Below are positions 24,496-35,100 of a stretch of DNA of 37,031 nucleotides, one piece after another. The stretch comes from Saprospiraceae bacterium. Lineage in GTDB: Bacteria > Bacteroidota > Bacteroidia > Chitinophagales > Saprospiraceae. Every line of letters starts with the position of its first letter. The first letter of the stretch is position 1. Both the position numbers and the translations under genes were made by a program. The stretch covers positions 8,070-45,100 of the forward strand of contig JARGNR010000054.1 of the NCBI GenBank assembly GCA_029212405.1. The letters run 5' to 3'. Below the pieces are notes generated by a model, which was not told the DNA's origin, searched no databases, and was given only the letters and a program-made list of their open reading frames with translations.

Positions 24496-25266
24496 ATGAA
24501 CCGCATAGCCATCATGCAACCCTACCTTTTTCCTTACTTGGGTTATTTTCAATTAATTCATTCAGTGGATACTTTTGTCTTGTACGATAATTTAAAATAC
24601 ATTCATAAAGGTTGGGTCAATAGGAATCGATTACTTCAAGTGAACGGACCTCCTTTTTACTTCAATATTCCAGTACCCAAGAGAAATTTATCCAAAATGA
24701 AGATTAAGGATATAAAATTAAAGGATGACTCGTGGAAGCGGAAATTATTAATAAACATTTATCAGAATTATAAACGGTCTGAATATTTTGAAGAAGTATT
24801 TCCGGTTCTGGAGAGAATTATATTATATAAAACCGATTCTCTCTCAAGACTTAATAAGACAAGTATAATAAACATTTCGACCTTTTTAAAAATAGAAACG
24901 GATATTATAGCTGACCCCGCATTTGACATGCGTCTTGAAGATAAATTAAATGTTGATGCATCTAATCTTCTAAATGTTTTTCCCGAAATTGAATTGGAAA
25001 CCCCTACAAGAATGGTGGTCAGAGTAATTGCATTATGCAAGGAATTAATGGCCCATACCTATATCAATCCTATCGGAGGGGTTGAACTATATCCCAAAGA
25101 GGATTTTAAACGAAATAAGATAGATATTCTATTTTTGAAAATGAAAGACATTCAGTATCGCCAAAACTCCATCAATTTTCATCCAGGGCTTTCAATTATT
25201 GACGTCTTAATGAATTGTGGGAAAGCAGGGACAAAAGAACTTTTAAATGAATACACACTTGTTTAG
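24496..25266 (+). CDS. WbqC-like family protein
   Basis: 256 aa, cytoplasmic, typical length. The opening MNRIAIMQPYLFPYLGYFQLI, then FVLYDNLKYIHKGWVNRNRL and YFNIPVP, are hallmarks of the WbqC family, which occurs in O-antigen and other polysaccharide clusters; the C-terminal half has the conserved YINPIGGVELYPKEDF and YRQNSINFHPGLSIIDVLMNCG. Members are annotated from location in glycan loci and their exact reaction is not settled; a role in amino-sugar acylation or transfer has been proposed. Presence next to the DegT aminotransferase fits an amino-sugar pathway. It closes the plus arm and is followed at 21 nt by a strong terminator. Confidence 0.92.
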   Translation: MNRIAIMQPYLFPYLGYFQLIHSVDTFVLYDNLKYIHKGWVNRNRLLQVNGPPFYFNIPVPKRNLSKMKIKDIKLKDDSWKRKLLINIYQNYKRSEYFEEVFPVLERIILYKTDSLSRLNKTSIINISTFLKIETDIIADPAFDMRLEDKLNVDASNLLNVFPEIELETPTRMVVRVIALCKELMAHTYINPIGGVELYPKEDFKRNKIDILFLKMKDIQYRQNSINFHPGLSIIDVLMNCGKAGTKELLNEYTLV

Positions 25267-25286
25267 ATTAGTGAAGTAGGTGAATA

Positions 25287-25326
25287 AAAAAGAGCCTTGC
25301 TGATTTATTTCAACAAGGCTCTTTTT
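25287..25326. terminator. Strong bidirectional terminator
   Basis: A perfect 13-bp stem, AAAAAGAGCCTTG (25287-25299) and CAAGGCTCTTTTT (25314-25326), carries A/T runs on both arms, so each strand ends in a U-tract. It serves both the plus arm of the glycan island (WbqC stop at 25266) and the convergent T9SS coiled-coil gene (stop at 25388). Confidence 0.93.
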
Positions 25327-25387
25327 CAGTATTTCTTCTAATCTACTTCTGTTCTATCATCTGCTTATCTATACTTCGTATTCTCTA

Positions 25388-26086
25388 TCACTTTGTAATT
25401 ATCATTACTTTAGAATCAATTATTTCATTATTTACGGAAAGTGCGTATATAAAACTACCATTGCCAAAATTTGCAGAATCTACTGCTAATTTACCAAAAC
25501 CCGCTTCTGAAACTTTAATTGTGCTCAATACCGATCCCTTAATATCGAATATTTGGATTGCCACATTTTCTAAATCTCCAGGGACAAAGTATCGTATTTC
25601 AGCCGATTCATTAAAAGGATTAGGAGCATTCTGTAAAAGATATGCATCATTAGCAGAAAGGCCCAACAAATCGCTCGAACAGCAATTATTTAAACTCTCT
25701 CTGATCACTTTATTTTCCAACCGTAGCTCTTCCGTAATTCGGAGTAAATCATCTACTACAGTTGTTAAGCCACTAACCTTTTCAGCTACTTCAGCGGAGT
25801 TAGTAGCCAGTATCTCATCTTTCATGATCTCTAGATCTACTGGAAAGTAGTTGTCTTCCGTCTTTTCTTGAACTCCTTCTTTCAGTGTTCCTGCTTGATC
25901 CAGGTCAACAATATAGGATCCGGTGTTTGGTACATCTTTGGCAACAGAACCAGACGTTTCGGTTTTAACTTTTGGTCCGGGGTTAGCATGCACTGGACGG
26001 CCGTTATTATCAGCAGACTGCGCAGATGTAAATTGTAAAAGAGCGCATTGGAAAACCAGTATTGCGATATATTTTATATTTTTCAT
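25388..26086 (-). CDS. T9SS-sorted protein with a coiled-coil stem
   Basis: 232 aa from the ATG at 26086, which opens a signal peptide (MKNIKYIAILVFQCALLQFTSAQ); a longer reading from 26161 is rejected. Residues 24-90 are low-complexity and polar, residues about 98-134 are helical (VDDLLRITEELRLENKVIRESL), then comes a Cys pair (NNCCSS, Cys135-136), then a full T9SS type A domain (LLQNAPNPFNESAEIRYFVPG ... FIYALSVNNEIIDSKVMIITK). The helix-CC-NAPNPF order is the tail end of many Bacteroidota tail-fibre-like cargo proteins. It lies 49 nt downstream of the tail-fibre-like gene, which lacks this tail. It therefore may be that protein's surface anchor or partner (inference). Confidence 0.87.
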   Translation of the reverse strand: MKNIKYIAILVFQCALLQFTSAQSADNNGRPVHANPGPKVKTETSGSVAKDVPNTGSYIVDLDQAGTLKEGVQEKTEDNYFPVDLEIMKDEILATNSAEVAEKVSGLTTVVDDLLRITEELRLENKVIRESLNNCCSSDLLGLSANDAYLLQNAPNPFNESAEIRYFVPGDLENVAIQIFDIKGSVLSTIKVSEAGFGKLAVDSANFGNGSFIYALSVNNEIIDSKVMIITK

Positions 26087-26135
26087 TAGAATCTTTTTTT
26101 TAGAATTAATAAATTTTAAGCCATAGGAGATTAAA

Positions 26136-27950
26136 TTATTCTTTTTCTCCAACAGCTTCATCGGAAGAATCGTTAGTTTTATTCAAAGTGGAAACCAATT
26201 TGCTCAATTCAGCTAGCTGGGTTTCCAGAGTTTCCATTTTGGCGATCTGTGCTTCCAGATTTTCTATTTTTTCTGTTTGAGTTTTAATCTCATTGTTGAG
26301 TTGCTCAATATAGATGTGGGCATGCTCTAGTTCGTTTAGGATACCTCCCACCTTTTCCGAGACATTCATCGGTGCTCCTTCTGGAGTAGGTCCGACCGCC
26401 TTCAGGTAGCTGTTTTTCCACATGAACGCAGCGTGATCTTCAATAGATGGCACCGTATATGCTGGCTGAAATACCAGATCACAACCGCCGCCGCATGTTA
26501 CACCGCCTGTGGTTAGTGTACCAGAGATATCCAAGTCACCAGTGTTTGTCAAAGCAAACACTGCTCCAGCACCTGTAGATGTGACAATAAGGAATCGGTT
26601 TGGAGAGCTATTCTCATGATTAAGAAACCACTGATCACCTGTACTAGAATTTATCATGCCAATACTAGGACCTCCGTTGTTTGTGAGGTTGAGCAGTGTA
26701 CGAGCGGCCGTAGTACCGTTGAGTTCAGTGACGAAGATAGAAGCTGAACCATCAGACTGTTCCACGTCTAATGCAGCATCCGGCGACTCTGTTCCTAATC
26801 CAATATCTCCAGTAGTACCTTCAATGAAAATACTACTTGTCGGTGCATTAGGTTTTATTTTAAAAGGAAGTTTACTACCATTCGTTACATCTCTTACGAA
26901 GAAATTTGCTTCATTACCAGCCACATCCCATGTTTGAGGAGTAAAGCCAGAAGTACCATTTTGTTCTAAACGCATGGTTGGAGAATCCCCATCAGCCATA
27001 TGCAATTCTACTACTGGGTTTGCAGTACCTAATCCTACCTCACCACCAGCATCAACATGCAGCGCATTGGCCCCTGCCCCGGCTTCTACTCGAAACGGTA
27101 CATTTCCAGCAGAAGCATCTTCTACTGCAAAATAGTTGGACCCACCATTTGATGAATCATTGATGGTTATTCGCCAGTCATTAGTTGGAAAACTTGCCGA
27201 ATTACTAGTATCATTAAAATGGATACGTAAGTTATTTTCTTTATATCTACCAGTATCAAAACCGAAACTTTCGCCATTGACACAATCTTGACCTACACAA
27301 ATGCTACCGTCAACAATTACATCATCAAGAAATACCTGGTCATCTTCGTTCATTAGAGTATTATCTCCTACTAACGGTAGAGCGTTTGAAGCCAATGTGG
27401 GCTTCCCGTATTCCATGTCAACACTATTTAAAGAAGCATATAGGACTGGATGATCTTGTTCCCATATCATAGATGTGCTAGGAAGGCTTATTCCTTTCAC
27501 TTCTCTATCATCAGGTGTCACAAATTGCCCATTACGGATACTGAATGAAATATTATATACATTGACTTCGGCAGGAAGCTCATGCTCCAAACGGAAGGCA
27601 GCCATCTTTTCCGGATCATTTTCTTTTCGTAGGTCGGCAAGTTCTTGTCTTGTAGTTTCAGACAAAGTCACTATTGGAGTAACTTGCATTTTGTAGGTCC
27701 CATCAGGAAATTTCTTTCCATTTGTGTCTACATTTGAAAGAGAGAGAGTATTGGTGGACTCTATTTCTTGTCTAAAATAATAATCATTAGGGCCAGCGAT
27801 TTCCATTAAATAGGAATTGGGACTAATCATTTTAAAATTGGCTTCATTAGCTGTAATCGAAGCTTCTTCGACCAGCTGGGCATTTAGGGGTTGTATTCCT
27901 AACATACAACAAAAAAACAATGCGCAAAAAAGTAGATTTTTGACTTTCAT
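26136..27950 (-). CDS. Secreted tail-fibre-like beta-helix protein
   Basis: 604 aa from the ATG at 27950, opening a signal peptide (MKVKNLLFCALFFCCMLGIQPLNAQ); a longer reading from 27977 is less likely. Residues 26-190 form an unrecognised beta domain. About 200-490 contain several repeats of the type VGLGTANPVVELHMADGDSP and IGLGTESPDAALDVEQSDGS, widespread in proteins annotated as tail-fibre domain-containing in Bacteroidota. About 500-604 (YTVPSIEDHAAFMWKNSYLKAV) leads into a long coiled coil with the layout of an S74-type intramolecular chaperone tail, but no catalytic Ser was identified. It has no T9SS sorting domain; the next gene in the operon supplies one. Likely a trimeric surface fibre (inference). 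Confidence 0.83.
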   Translation of the reverse strand: MKVKNLLFCALFFCCMLGIQPLNAQLVEEASITANEANFKMISPNSYLMEIAGPNDYYFRQEIESTNTLSLSNVDTNGKKFPDGTYKMQVTPIVTLSETTRQELADLRKENDPEKMAAFRLEHELPAEVNVYNISFSIRNGQFVTPDDREVKGISLPSTSMIWEQDHPVLYASLNSVDMEYGKPTLASNALPLVGDNTLMNEDDQVFLDDVIVDGSICVGQDCVNGESFGFDTGRYKENNLRIHFNDTSNSASFPTNDWRITINDSSNGGSNYFAVEDASAGNVPFRVEAGAGANALHVDAGGEVGLGTANPVVELHMADGDSPTMRLEQNGTSGFTPQTWDVAGNEANFFVRDVTNGSKLPFKIKPNAPTSSIFIEGTTGDIGLGTESPDAALDVEQSDGSASIFVTELNGTTAARTLLNLTNNGGPSIGMINSSTGDQWFLNHENSSPNRFLIVTSTGAGAVFALTNTGDLDISGTLTTGGVTCGGGCDLVFQPAYTVPSIEDHAAFMWKNSYLKAVGPTPEGAPMNVSEKVGGILNELEHAHIYIEQLNNEIKTQTEKIENLEAQIAKMETLETQLAELSKLVSTLNKTNDSSDEAVGEKE

Positions 27951-28260
27951 AAGATGTAAGTTTTTTAATATAAGCAAAGAGATGTATTGTATTTGTTGAA
28001 CAAATTGATAGCAATATAGTCATAAAAAAGAAAAATGAATAATCTTTGTTAATTTAAATAGAGGAGCGTGAAAGTTAGAGGTTTTAGATATTAATTAATC
28101 GTAATTGTTAGTGGATGTTTTAAGAAGCATCTGCTATATTTTACAAAGACAATGAAGTCTATTCATCATTATTTCAATGATTCAGTAAATTTGTTGAAAT
28201 CATTTCACAGCCATCGTATTTCTGCGACCATTGTAATGACATGTTGTCCTAAATAAACAT
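27951..28260. other. 310-bp intergenic region, no gene seen
   Basis: AT-rich spacer between the CRTAC1-like gene stop and the tail-fibre-like gene start. It should hold the promoter of the two-gene operon below 27950, but only a poor -7 match (CAAATTGA on the plus strand) was found. No stable hairpin with a U-tract follows the CRTAC1-like stop. Confidence 0.4.
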
Positions 28261-31200
28261 TTATTTATAGTTGATGATATGCTGTTTGTTGATTTCTAAA
28301 TTTTCTATTATTTGTACATGTCCGTTTGGCCACCTAATTTCTAGATTGCATGCTTTAGCCGCTCCCAATCCAAAATGGCATATTTTCGGATGAACTGATA
28401 AATAACCAGTGGTACTATACACCTCTTTCCATTTTTTCTCTCCATCCGGAGTCGTCAGAATCAATGCTGTACCAATGGCATCTTTAGTAATTTTTTGTGA
28501 CGGATCACCTACTAATTTGATTGCTACCCAATTTGTTGTATTCCCTTCTTTCTTTGTATTATTTCGAAACAACTTTGCTTTGTTTTGATAGTCATTGACG
28601 ATAACCTCTAAGTCTCCATCATTGTCCATATCAAAAAAAGCAGCGCTTCTCGATGTTCCAGAATAGTCTAAGCCTCCGGAATTGGCAGTTACTTCGAGTG
28701 TTCCTTGCACATTAGTAAATAAAATATTGGCTTCCTCATTACTATTAGCATAGGTTACCTCCTTAGCTTCCCCATCAGGGCTATTATAGTATTCATTAGA
28801 ACTCCCGTAAACACTATATTGGTTCATTCCTGTAAGACAATACAGATCGTCATCGCCATCGTTGTCGAAATCAAAAAAGTCTGCATCCCAGGACCAGCCA
28901 GTTGCAGAATAGCCTCTGCCAATCGCGGTAGATTTAGCATAACTTTGTGAGCCATTCATATCTGTTGCAGAAATAAAAAGGTCATTTGCTTCCACTACGC
29001 GCATAGTAGCAAGTGAAGAAGGATCAAAATGAGCGGGTGTATCTTCGTTTGGAAGTACGTACTTATCGTCTTTTTCCATTACAACAATGTTGGAAATGTA
29101 AAAATCAGGGCGCATATCGCGGTTTAAATCGCTGATTCCAATGTTCATGGTGTAAGAAGGCTTATCTGTAGCCATTGAAGCACTGGCATCAGTAAAGGTA
29201 CCGTCTTGATTATTAAGGTAGTAAGCATTGATTCCAAAATCATTTCCTACAACGAGGTCTTGCCAGGAATCCCCATTGATGTCAGCATGTCCGACTGCTT
29301 GAGTCCATCCGAGGTTTTGTAATCCGGAGCCTTCAGATACATCCTCAAATCGGAAGTTGCCCATGTTTCGTAAAAGTTTATTTGGACTTCCATTGGTATT
29401 GTGCCGTTTCAGGGTGGGTAATTCCCCCTCTAGATAATTTCCAAAATAACCAATATAGATATCTGCTAATCCATCTTTGTCATAATCAATAGAAGTAGCA
29501 GGTCCACCGATCAATCCTTCTCCACCAAGATTAGCCTGTTCTGTCATGTCCTCAAAAGTGCCGTCCCCTCTATTACGATAAATTCGATGCGCATCGTTGG
29601 CGAAAGAAATAAAAATATCTTGCCAACCATCGTTGTCAAAGTCTACCAGAATCGGTTGTCGGGGTTCGCCATAATTGCCATCTGGTCGTTTCCAGTTTAG
29701 CCCAGCATGATCCGTCACATCAACAAATTGTTTACCCTTGTCATTTTTTAATAGGCGATTGCCTCGTCCTCCCAACAGCAAGATATCTATCCAGCCATCA
29801 TTATCCATGTCTTCAGCTGCTACTCCACTTCCACCAAAAGCAGGTGGGATCGCCAATCGAGCTAGGTTTTCATCTTCTTTGACCACATAAGCTCTTATAG
29901 TACGGTTCAACCAATCGGAATTGCGATGTTCAAAGTTTAAGGCAACTTCATTGGATATTTCTGTAAAAGGGGTTTCTGTGTTCAGGCTGGGAACTGATTT
30001 GCCAGATATTATTTTTGTATCTGAAGTAGTAGCCGGCATCTTTTGGTTTTCGTCTAACTTGTTCTGAAAGTTCAGTAAGGCATTTTTAATATGTTGTATT
30101 TCCATCACATCCTGTCCTTGTTCTTTAGCATTGGTGCCTCCCATTCTAAAGACTAACACCGCAAATTGAGCGATTCCTTCCACTATTAATTCTAATGCAA
30201 AAGGATCAAGTGCAACTTTTAAATCGGTTTCCCGATCATCCAGGGCATATTTTAAATACTGCCAATGCAAACCACTATCCCTAAAGGCATCCAAATCATA
30301 AGCTTCTATGACAATTTGATTTTGCATATCCAAATTAGGGAAGTACGTCACATCTTCAAACATATTGATCGAATGAGGCAAATACGCTTGAACAGCATGA
30401 TAAACCGCATCATATTCCATAGTAGGTTTGTTTTGCTGTAGCGCTAGCAGTTCGGCATAATCCAGTAAATTCGTGCTGAATTGTACCATAAGATTCGTAT
30501 AAAAATTTGTAAGTTCTTTACTTACCTTAGGGTCTTTTGGCCAAAGAATTCTCGAAAAATAGACTTGAATATTTCTAAGAAAAACCGATTGATTGATTTT
30601 GTTATAATTTCGATAGGCGGCTTGTTTTTGATCAATTATTGTATACACAAGCGCCCTGTAATCAATCGATTCCTTTTTCTTAGTTACGGAGGTTGAAGGT
30701 CTTGACTTCAAGTTATTAAACAAAAGTTTTGCAGCAGCATTAATATGGTCTTCTCCGATCTGGAATTCATTGTCTCTTCTGGCCAATTTATCCGACTCCT
30801 TAAGTAAGGCTATAACGGAGAGGTCAATACTCTTTTTAAAGTAGGTCATCACTTCGTCATTCAAGGGAGCTAATGTTTCCGATTCAAAAAGGAAGGATTG
30901 CTGAACAGATAGAATGGCCCTTAAGGCGTATGCTACCGTACTATATTGTCGAAAATCTCTTGCTGCTATAAATACCTTATGTTGATCTGGAAAGGAGAGC
31001 TGAATGCCAAGTTCATCCTCATTATAACTAAAATACTTTTGTTCTATTTCTTTAAATATAGCCAATTGATCCACATCTCCAGAACGGCTATTTACCGTTC
31101 TTGTATAATCTAGCCAAAGTGTTTTGACATAGTTCTTTTGAAATGCGATTCGCTTGTCTCTAGCTTCAAAACTAAGTGGGGTTCCAAACAAAAAGTCTTC

Positions 31201-31353
31201 AAGGCGGGAAGCGGTGGCATGGCACTTTGGATCTTTATTACTTTCCAGCTGTCCAATTTGTCCAATGACAGGTTGGAAATCCGAAATTTCCTGGCCATAT
31301 CCATAGTGTTGTTGGAATAAGCAAAAAAAGAAAAGTAAGAAGAAATATTTCAT
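28261..31353 (-). CDS. CRTAC1/UnbV family FG-GAP protein with an N-terminal extension
   Basis: 1030 aa, secreted (signal MKYFFLLFFFCLFQQHYGYG, ATG at 31353). The first 480 residues or so are helical, with the motif KDPKCHATASRLEDFLFGT, which I recall from other CRTAC1-family proteins; no reaction is known for it. From about 505 to 900 come seven FG-GAP/VCBS beta-propeller units with calcium-type Asp loops: DMDNDGWID, DFDNDGWQD, DYDKDGLAD, DINGDSWQD, DLNRDMRPD, DFDNDGDDD and DMDNDGDLE. The C-terminus is an ASPIC/UnbV domain (FGLGAAKACNLEIRWPNGHVQ). The protein is probably cell-surface or periplasmic and calcium-stabilised. It lacks a T9SS tail. The gene stands alone, with gaps of 310 and 778 bp at its sides. 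Confidence 0.92.
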   Translation of the reverse strand: MKYFFLLFFFCLFQQHYGYGQEISDFQPVIGQIGQLESNKDPKCHATASRLEDFLFGTPLSFEARDKRIAFQKNYVKTLWLDYTRTVNSRSGDVDQLAIFKEIEQKYFSYNEDELGIQLSFPDQHKVFIAARDFRQYSTVAYALRAILSVQQSFLFESETLAPLNDEVMTYFKKSIDLSVIALLKESDKLARRDNEFQIGEDHINAAAKLLFNNLKSRPSTSVTKKKESIDYRALVYTIIDQKQAAYRNYNKINQSVFLRNIQVYFSRILWPKDPKVSKELTNFYTNLMVQFSTNLLDYAELLALQQNKPTMEYDAVYHAVQAYLPHSINMFEDVTYFPNLDMQNQIVIEAYDLDAFRDSGLHWQYLKYALDDRETDLKVALDPFALELIVEGIAQFAVLVFRMGGTNAKEQGQDVMEIQHIKNALLNFQNKLDENQKMPATTSDTKIISGKSVPSLNTETPFTEISNEVALNFEHRNSDWLNRTIRAYVVKEDENLARLAIPPAFGGSGVAAEDMDNDGWIDILLLGGRGNRLLKNDKGKQFVDVTDHAGLNWKRPDGNYGEPRQPILVDFDNDGWQDIFISFANDAHRIYRNRGDGTFEDMTEQANLGGEGLIGGPATSIDYDKDGLADIYIGYFGNYLEGELPTLKRHNTNGSPNKLLRNMGNFRFEDVSEGSGLQNLGWTQAVGHADINGDSWQDLVVGNDFGINAYYLNNQDGTFTDASASMATDKPSYTMNIGISDLNRDMRPDFYISNIVVMEKDDKYVLPNEDTPAHFDPSSLATMRVVEANDLFISATDMNGSQSYAKSTAIGRGYSATGWSWDADFFDFDNDGDDDLYCLTGMNQYSVYGSSNEYYNSPDGEAKEVTYANSNEEANILFTNVQGTLEVTANSGGLDYSGTSRSAAFFDMDNDGDLEVIVNDYQNKAKLFRNNTKKEGNTTNWVAIKLVGDPSQKITKDAIGTALILTTPDGEKKWKEVYSTTGYLSVHPKICHFGLGAAKACNLEIRWPNGHVQIIENLEINKQHIINYK

Positions 31354-32131
31354 AATTAGCTGTCTTTTAATTTATTGTCTGACATTGAATCTCCTAGTAT
31401 AATCGAAGGTACGGATTAGAAGCTGTTTACTGTATATTCGCCTAGGGTTTTCTTGACGGAAAGGAGCATGTTTTATAGATTTGTCCGATGATTCAACTCT
31501 TTGAACGCAAATTAAGTTTTTTTAATTTCCATAGTCAAATAATATCCATATTTTTCGTCATAACCATAATTCCTTTTTGTTGGAATTCTCTATGATAGGT
31601 GGGTTTTCTGATATGCTTTGGCATTACTCTTCCCCTTTGTGTCATATTCATCTCCGTAAATGCTAAATGTATATTACGTTCCTTATCCGTTTTTATAGAT
31701 ACTGTTACATTGACCATCCATTTTAATTTATCAAAGAGGTTCGTATTGTTTTTGTTATATATATTAATTTAAAAAATGTATAACTGTATTAATACTTGGT
31801 AGATATAGGAAAAAAAACTTAATTGGAATAATGCCTTATTTCAATAATATGGTATTATATTTGCTAATTATACTTTGAAATAAATAACATAATATCATAG
31901 CAATATTGATATTAATTGATTGAAAACCAACCTTTGAGATAAATCAGGGAATGCTTTTGTTAGCAGATTTGCTACATGAATTATTCTAAGATTATATCAT
32001 TTTTAACTGGGTATTCATTCAAATCTAATCGATGAAAGTCTTATTTTAGGTTTGTTGAATATACTATTTAGGGATTGGCTAAGTCAAGATATATTGAAAT
32101 TTTGATTGCATATAATTTAGTAATAATTTCT
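31354..32131. other. 778-bp divergent intergenic region
   Basis: Spacer between the divergent CRTAC1-like and adhesin genes. A 60-codon minus-strand frame with an ATG at 31717 and stop at 31535 exists but resembles nothing I know and has no signal peptide; I do not call it a gene. TATATTTG at 31856-31863 and TAGGTTTG at 32047-32054 match the plus-strand -7 consensus but lack a TTG box at 19 bp, so the adhesin promoter is unsettled. The second would give a leader of about 70 nt. The 31720-31930 stretch is very AT-rich. No RNA gene was recognised. Confidence 0.45.
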
Positions 32132-35100
32132 ATGAAAAAAGCGAACCACCTAATTATGAATTTTAATTCATACCGTTCATTTTCTCTTTCGTCCCTTTTA
32201 TTCGGAATATTGTTGGTTGCTTTGCCCGCTTCCCTTTCCGCACAGGTGAATTTTACTGCCCTTGACGATTTATCCGTTAATGCAAGCATTCAAACAGGTT
32301 TAAGTGGAGGCACACCCACAGGAGGAGTCTATTCGGGTCCAGGTGTATCAGATGATGGTAACGGGATGACTTATACGTTTAATCCAGTAGTAGCGGGAGT
32401 CGGTGTCCATACACTCACATACACTGTTGGAGTGAATTCTGCCTCGGATGATGTCGAAGTGTTAAACTTACTACCTCCATCATTTAGCAAATCTTTTGAT
32501 TTTACTACTATAGGTCCTGGAAGTGTTACTACATTAACTTTTACAATTGACAATTCTGGGTCAGCGACTGGAGTGACGAATTTGGATTTTACAGATAATT
32601 TACCAGCAGGAATGACCATTGCTACTCCAGCTAATGTAACCAATTCATGTGGAATGGGTACGGTGACTGCTCCAGACGGAGGAACGACCATATCATATAC
32701 CGATGGTACTTTGGGCGCCTTTGGCGTTTGTACTATTACTGTCGATGTGACCAGTAGTACACCAGGTACACATACGAATACTACAGGTGATCTGAATTCT
32801 AGTCATGGCAATAGTGGAACGGCTTCAGCGAATTTGACTGTGGCTACAAACCGGCCCGGATTTTCTAAAAGTTTTAGCCCAGCCAGCGTCAATTTTGGAG
32901 AAAGAAGTACTTTGACATTTACCCTTGACAATACAGCGAATACGTTTAATATGTTCAGTTTAGACTTCACTGATAATTTGCCAGCGGGTATGGTGGTCGC
33001 TTCTCCTCCAAATATTTCTATGAGTTGTTCTGGAGGTACCCTTACTGCTGAGCCTGGTAGTAGTGTTATTTCATATAATTATCCAGGTGCGAGTCCTGCT
33101 CTAGCCGCAGGGTCCAGTTGCACGATTAGTGTTGATGTTATTGGAAATACTGCCGGTACATTGAATAATTCAACAGGCAGTTTAACTGGCCAAAATTCTG
33201 GGTTTTTATTTGTTTCTAGTGGAAAAGCCACAGCGGCGCTAGATATATTGACTCCTACTGAAATCTTTCTTCAAAAATCTTTTAATCCGAATCCCGCTTC
33301 TCCGGGGGGTACGACTAATCTCGAATTTTCAATATCAAACTTTAGTCGGGATTTTGAAGCCACCAATATTACTTTTAGCGATGATTTAACTACAGTTTTA
33401 GCTGGATTGACAGCTACTGGTACACCATTGAATGATGTTTGTGGGACTGGTTCCGTTTTATCAGGGACTACAACATTAACACTTACTGGAGGTACCATTC
33501 CTGCAGAAGGCACCTGCACGTTCAGTGTACCATTATCAGTTCCAGGAGGAGCAGCAGGTGGAATCTATACGAATACAACCTCTGCAATATCAGGAGATAT
33601 TAATGGCTCAACAATAACTGGGAATATGGCAAATGAGAATTTGACCATTGCTTATGCGCCAACAATAACCAAGAGTTTCCTTAATGATCCTATAGTTGCT
33701 GGAGGAGTGACAACTTTAGAATTTACGATCACCAATACTGATCCAACAAACCCTCTAACTGATATTACTTTTACCGATAATATAAGTGCTTTTCTTTCTG
33801 GTACTACCATTTCTTCTTTGCCACCTGCAGGTACGTGTGGAGCTAGTTCTGTATTTGTAAGTTTTTTAGACCTTGGTGAATTAACTTTCCAAATGATTGG
33901 AGGTGAAATTGCTGCTGGGGGCTCTTGTACTTTTTCTATTGATTTATTAATTCCTACAAATACTGGTTCCGGTTCTTATACGAATACGACTAGTTTTCTA
34001 TCTAGTGTTATTGACGGAGATATTGTTTTAGGTAATCCGGCTTCAGATGATCTTGAGATTCTTGCTTTACCAGATTTATCAAAATCCTTTACTAACGATC
34101 CAGTAGATGAAGGGGATATTGTAAATCTTGAGTTCGAAATTACTTACGATGATTTTGCAACTGTTGATGCAACTGCTATTTCATTTACAGATGATCTGAA
34201 TGCTGTCATTCCAGGTCTATCAGCAATTGGGTTACCAATTAATGATGTTTGTGGAGTAGGTTCTCAATTAAGTGGAACTACCAACCTTAGTTTTACTGGA
34301 GGCACCATGTCACCAGGAGATGTTTGTACTTTTTCTGTCCCTGTACAGGTGCCGCCAGGTACATTACCAGGGGCTTACACCAATACAACTAGTTCACTGA
34401 ATGCAACAGTTGATGGACAGACTGGCAATAGTAATGTAGCTACTGATGACCTTTTTGTAGGTGGTTTGACCTTCACCAAGGAATTTATTGATGATCCTGT
34501 TGTCCCGGGGGACTTGACTACACTTCGGTTTACAATAGATAATAGTACTGCGTTCGATTATACTGTTACGTTTTTTACTGATGATCTGAATTCTGTCATT
34601 TCAGGCATGGCAGCAGTCTTACCACCGCTTTCAAACTCCTGTGGGACGACTATTTCTGGGACAACTTTTCTTATAGGTCTTGGGGGAACGGTAACAGCAG
34701 GTACTTCATGTGTCATTGATGTTGAGGTCATGGTACCTTTAGGAACGGCACCTGGCGGTTATACCAATACAACTTCTGCTCTGGCGGGTACTTTAAATGG
34801 CTCTCCAGTATCACTTCCTCCAGCTTCAGATGTATTGGAAGTAAACGACAACTATATAGCATTAAACAAAACTTTTACAGATGACCCAGTTCTTCCAGGT
34901 GGTACTGTGACAGTTGAATATACATTAACTAATCTCGACCTCGTAAATGCTGTCAGCAATATTGCATTTACTGATGATTTTAACGCCTTGCTTCCTGGTT
35001 TACAAGCCACTGGGTTGCCTATGGCTGTTTGTGGGGGTACGGTAAGTGGTACGGGGTTATTGAGCTTTACTGGAGGAAGTTTGGCACCAGGTGCATCTTG

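Noticed and set aside
13573-25266. Glycan island as a mobile element
   Set aside because: No integrase, transposase, flanking direct repeats or tRNA at its borders; horizontal origin may be true but cannot be shown here.
31535-31717. 60-codon minus-strand frame with an ATG in the long intergenic region
   Set aside because: No signal peptide, no recognisable family, many Met and Lys codons as expected of AT-rich noncoding DNA, and no promoter or terminator.
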